DNA of 6,771 nucleotides, taken from positions 1 through 6,771 of the forward strand of contig JAQBYK010000064.1 in NCBI GenBank assembly GCA_027622635.1. The letters run 5' to 3'. Source of the DNA: a bacterium. GTDB lineage: Bacteria; Patescibacteriota; Gracilibacteria; UBA1369; LOWO2-01-FULL-3. The notes beneath the pieces were generated by a model, which saw nothing but the letters and a program-made list of their open reading frames with translations, ran no database searches and was not told the origin of the DNA. Below, one piece after another: positions 6,047 through 6,771 of this stretch (positions are counted from its first letter, which is position 1; the number at the start of each line of letters is the position of its first letter). The position numbers and the translations under genes are program-made.

Positions 6047-6130
6047 AACCCTAATAAATTCTTCGTAAATTCAATATTTAGAGCACAGGCCATCGAAACC
6101 AAACACCATAGCCCATCCGGGAGAAAATAA

Positions 6131-6167
6131 TCAAAAAAGCACCCGTCGACTAAATCAACGGGCGCTT
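6131..6167 (-). terminator. Intrinsic terminator of the rplJ-rplL transcript
   Basis: On the minus strand AAGCGCCCGTTGA and TCGACGGGTGCTT pair over 13 positions, including two G-T wobbles, around the 5-nt loop TTTAG. Six T follow. The arms are at 6137-6149 and 6155-6167, 13 bp beyond the rplL stop codon. Strong stem plus T run makes this a clear end of the ribosomal stalk transcript. It shows that rpoB/rpoC are not co-transcribed immediately downstream, unlike the arrangement in many bacteria. Confidence 0.93.
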
Positions 6168-6180
6168 CTGATAATTCTTA

Positions 6181-6645
6181 CTATTGCAACTCTACAGTCG
6201 CACCTGCTTCTTCAAGCTTTTTCTTGAGTTCTGCAGCTTCTTCTGCATCACAGCCCTCTTTAACCGCTTTTGGAGCACTATCGACGATGTCTTTTGCTTC
6301 TTTTAGACCAAGACCGGTAATTTCACGTACAGCCTTAATCACAGCGATTTTTTGACCACCGGCAGCAGCCAGTACTACATTTTTCTTTCCACCACCTTCT
6401 TCACCAGCGTCATCATCGCCTCCACCGGCAGGGGCAGCAGCACCGGCCATCATCATAGGTGCAGCCGCGGAAACTCCGAATTTTTCTTCAAGAGCTTTTA
6501 CTAGAGAAGCAAGCTCAAGAACAGGTAGGTTTTCTACCAACTCTAGAATTTTTTCAGCATTTTTACTGAGGTTAACTGAAGGTTCAGCTGTAGCAGTCGC
6601 TGTTTCAGTTTTGGGAGCTTCCTCTTTGTTTTCTTCATCAGCCAT
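6181..6645 (-). CDS. rplL: 50S ribosomal protein L7/L12 (bL12) with N-terminal extension
   Basis: L7/L12 forms the flexible stalk of the large ribosomal subunit and recruits translational GTPases; dimers bind the C-terminal helix of L10. The 154-residue product has the dimerisation domain at about 27-58 (LSKNAEKILELVENLPVLELASLVKALEEKFGVSA), an Ala/Gly-rich then acidic hinge at 59-86, and the C-terminal factor-binding domain at 87-154. The last includes AAGGQKIAVIKAVREITGLGLKEAKDIVDSAPKAVKEG. Most bacterial L7/L12 are about 120-130 residues. The surplus is mainly an acidic, Thr/Ala-rich extension of about 24 residues before the dimerisation domain. There is no in-frame ATG, GTG or TTG near residue 25, so the first ATG is preferred. 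It lies 18 nt after the L10 stop with no Shine-Dalgarno motif. Confidence 0.98.
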   Translation of the reverse strand: MADEENKEEAPKTETATATAEPSVNLSKNAEKILELVENLPVLELASLVKALEEKFGVSAAAPMMMAGAAAPAGGGDDDAGEEGGGKKNVVLAAAGGQKIAVIKAVREITGLGLKEAKDIVDSAPKAVKEGCDAEEAAELKKKLEEAGATVELQ

Positions 6646-6663
6646 AATATTTGGGTTAAATTT

Positions 6664-6771
6664 TTAGGCAGCTTGTTCTTTTTGCTCCTTAATTGCATTA
6701 AGAGCTCGAACAAAGCTAGAAATAGAATTATTAAGGACTCCGTGGAACCCTTGAATAGGATATTTGAGAAG
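6664..6771 (-). CDS. rplJ: 50S ribosomal protein L10 (uL10), C-terminal fragment
   Basis: Only the last 35 codons are inside the window; the rest lies beyond the right edge. They read LLKYPIQGFHGVLNNSISSFVRALNAIKEQKEQAA and end in TAA. This matches the end of L10, where a conserved 'P..G....L.......LV.ALNAI' segment precedes a charged helix that docks L7/L12 dimers. Its position directly upstream of rplL, 18 nt apart, confirms the assignment. L10 anchors the stalk to 23S rRNA and often controls this operon by binding the leader, which is not in view here. Confidence 0.93.
   Translation of the reverse strand, partial: LLKYPIQGFHGVLNNSISSFVRALNAIKEQKEQAA

Overview
The window is a compact bacterial segment in which every convincing gene lies on the minus strand. 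Reading in the direction of transcription (right to left), it holds the end of a ribosomal stalk operon (L10 C-terminus, then L7/L12, closed by a strong intrinsic terminator). Next comes an unusually long, gene-free, repeat-rich spacer of about 690 bp. A type IV pilus (T4P) assembly cluster follows: PilN-like membrane protein, PilO, the PilB/GspE assembly ATPase, the PilC platform protein and a prepilin. The cluster ends in a second clear terminator at the left edge. All genes read through in the standard code (no in-frame UGA), which argues against the UGA-recoded Gracilibacteria/Absconditabacteria.

The organism is most plausibly a member of the Candidate Phyla Radiation (Patescibacteria). 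This is inference from gene style, not a database match: a minimal T4P cluster, an assembly ATPase whose usual N-terminal domain is replaced by an Ala/Pro/Gln-rich tail, an L7/L12 with an extra acidic N-terminus, rplJ-rplL not followed by rpoB, and no visible Shine-Dalgarno motif at any of six starts. A Peregrinibacteria-like lineage would fit but cannot be demonstrated here.

The four assembly genes are tightly packed (spacings of 8 nt, a 1-nt TAATG overlap, and 1 nt), so they form one operon. It is probably driven by an extended -10 promoter just upstream of the PilN-like gene. The prepilin follows after 66 bp and may have its own promoter, which would let the abundant structural subunit be made in excess of the machinery. 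PilN and PilO are expected to form the inner-membrane alignment complex, PilC the platform, PilB the polymerisation motor and the prepilin the fibre. PilM, the retraction ATPase PilT and the prepilin peptidase PilD are not in the window.

The most unusual part is the spacer at 5491-6180. It contains two 82-bp repeat units 113 bp apart with no gaps between them in alignment. Each has three consecutive hairpins, and the middle one is a perfect 18-bp palindrome whose core sequence has changed completely between copies while symmetry is kept by paired substitutions. Further along are small inverted repeats and a 15-bp tandem repeat. No protein gene in this stretch is convincing, and the repeat pair is the best candidate for an undescribed structured element.
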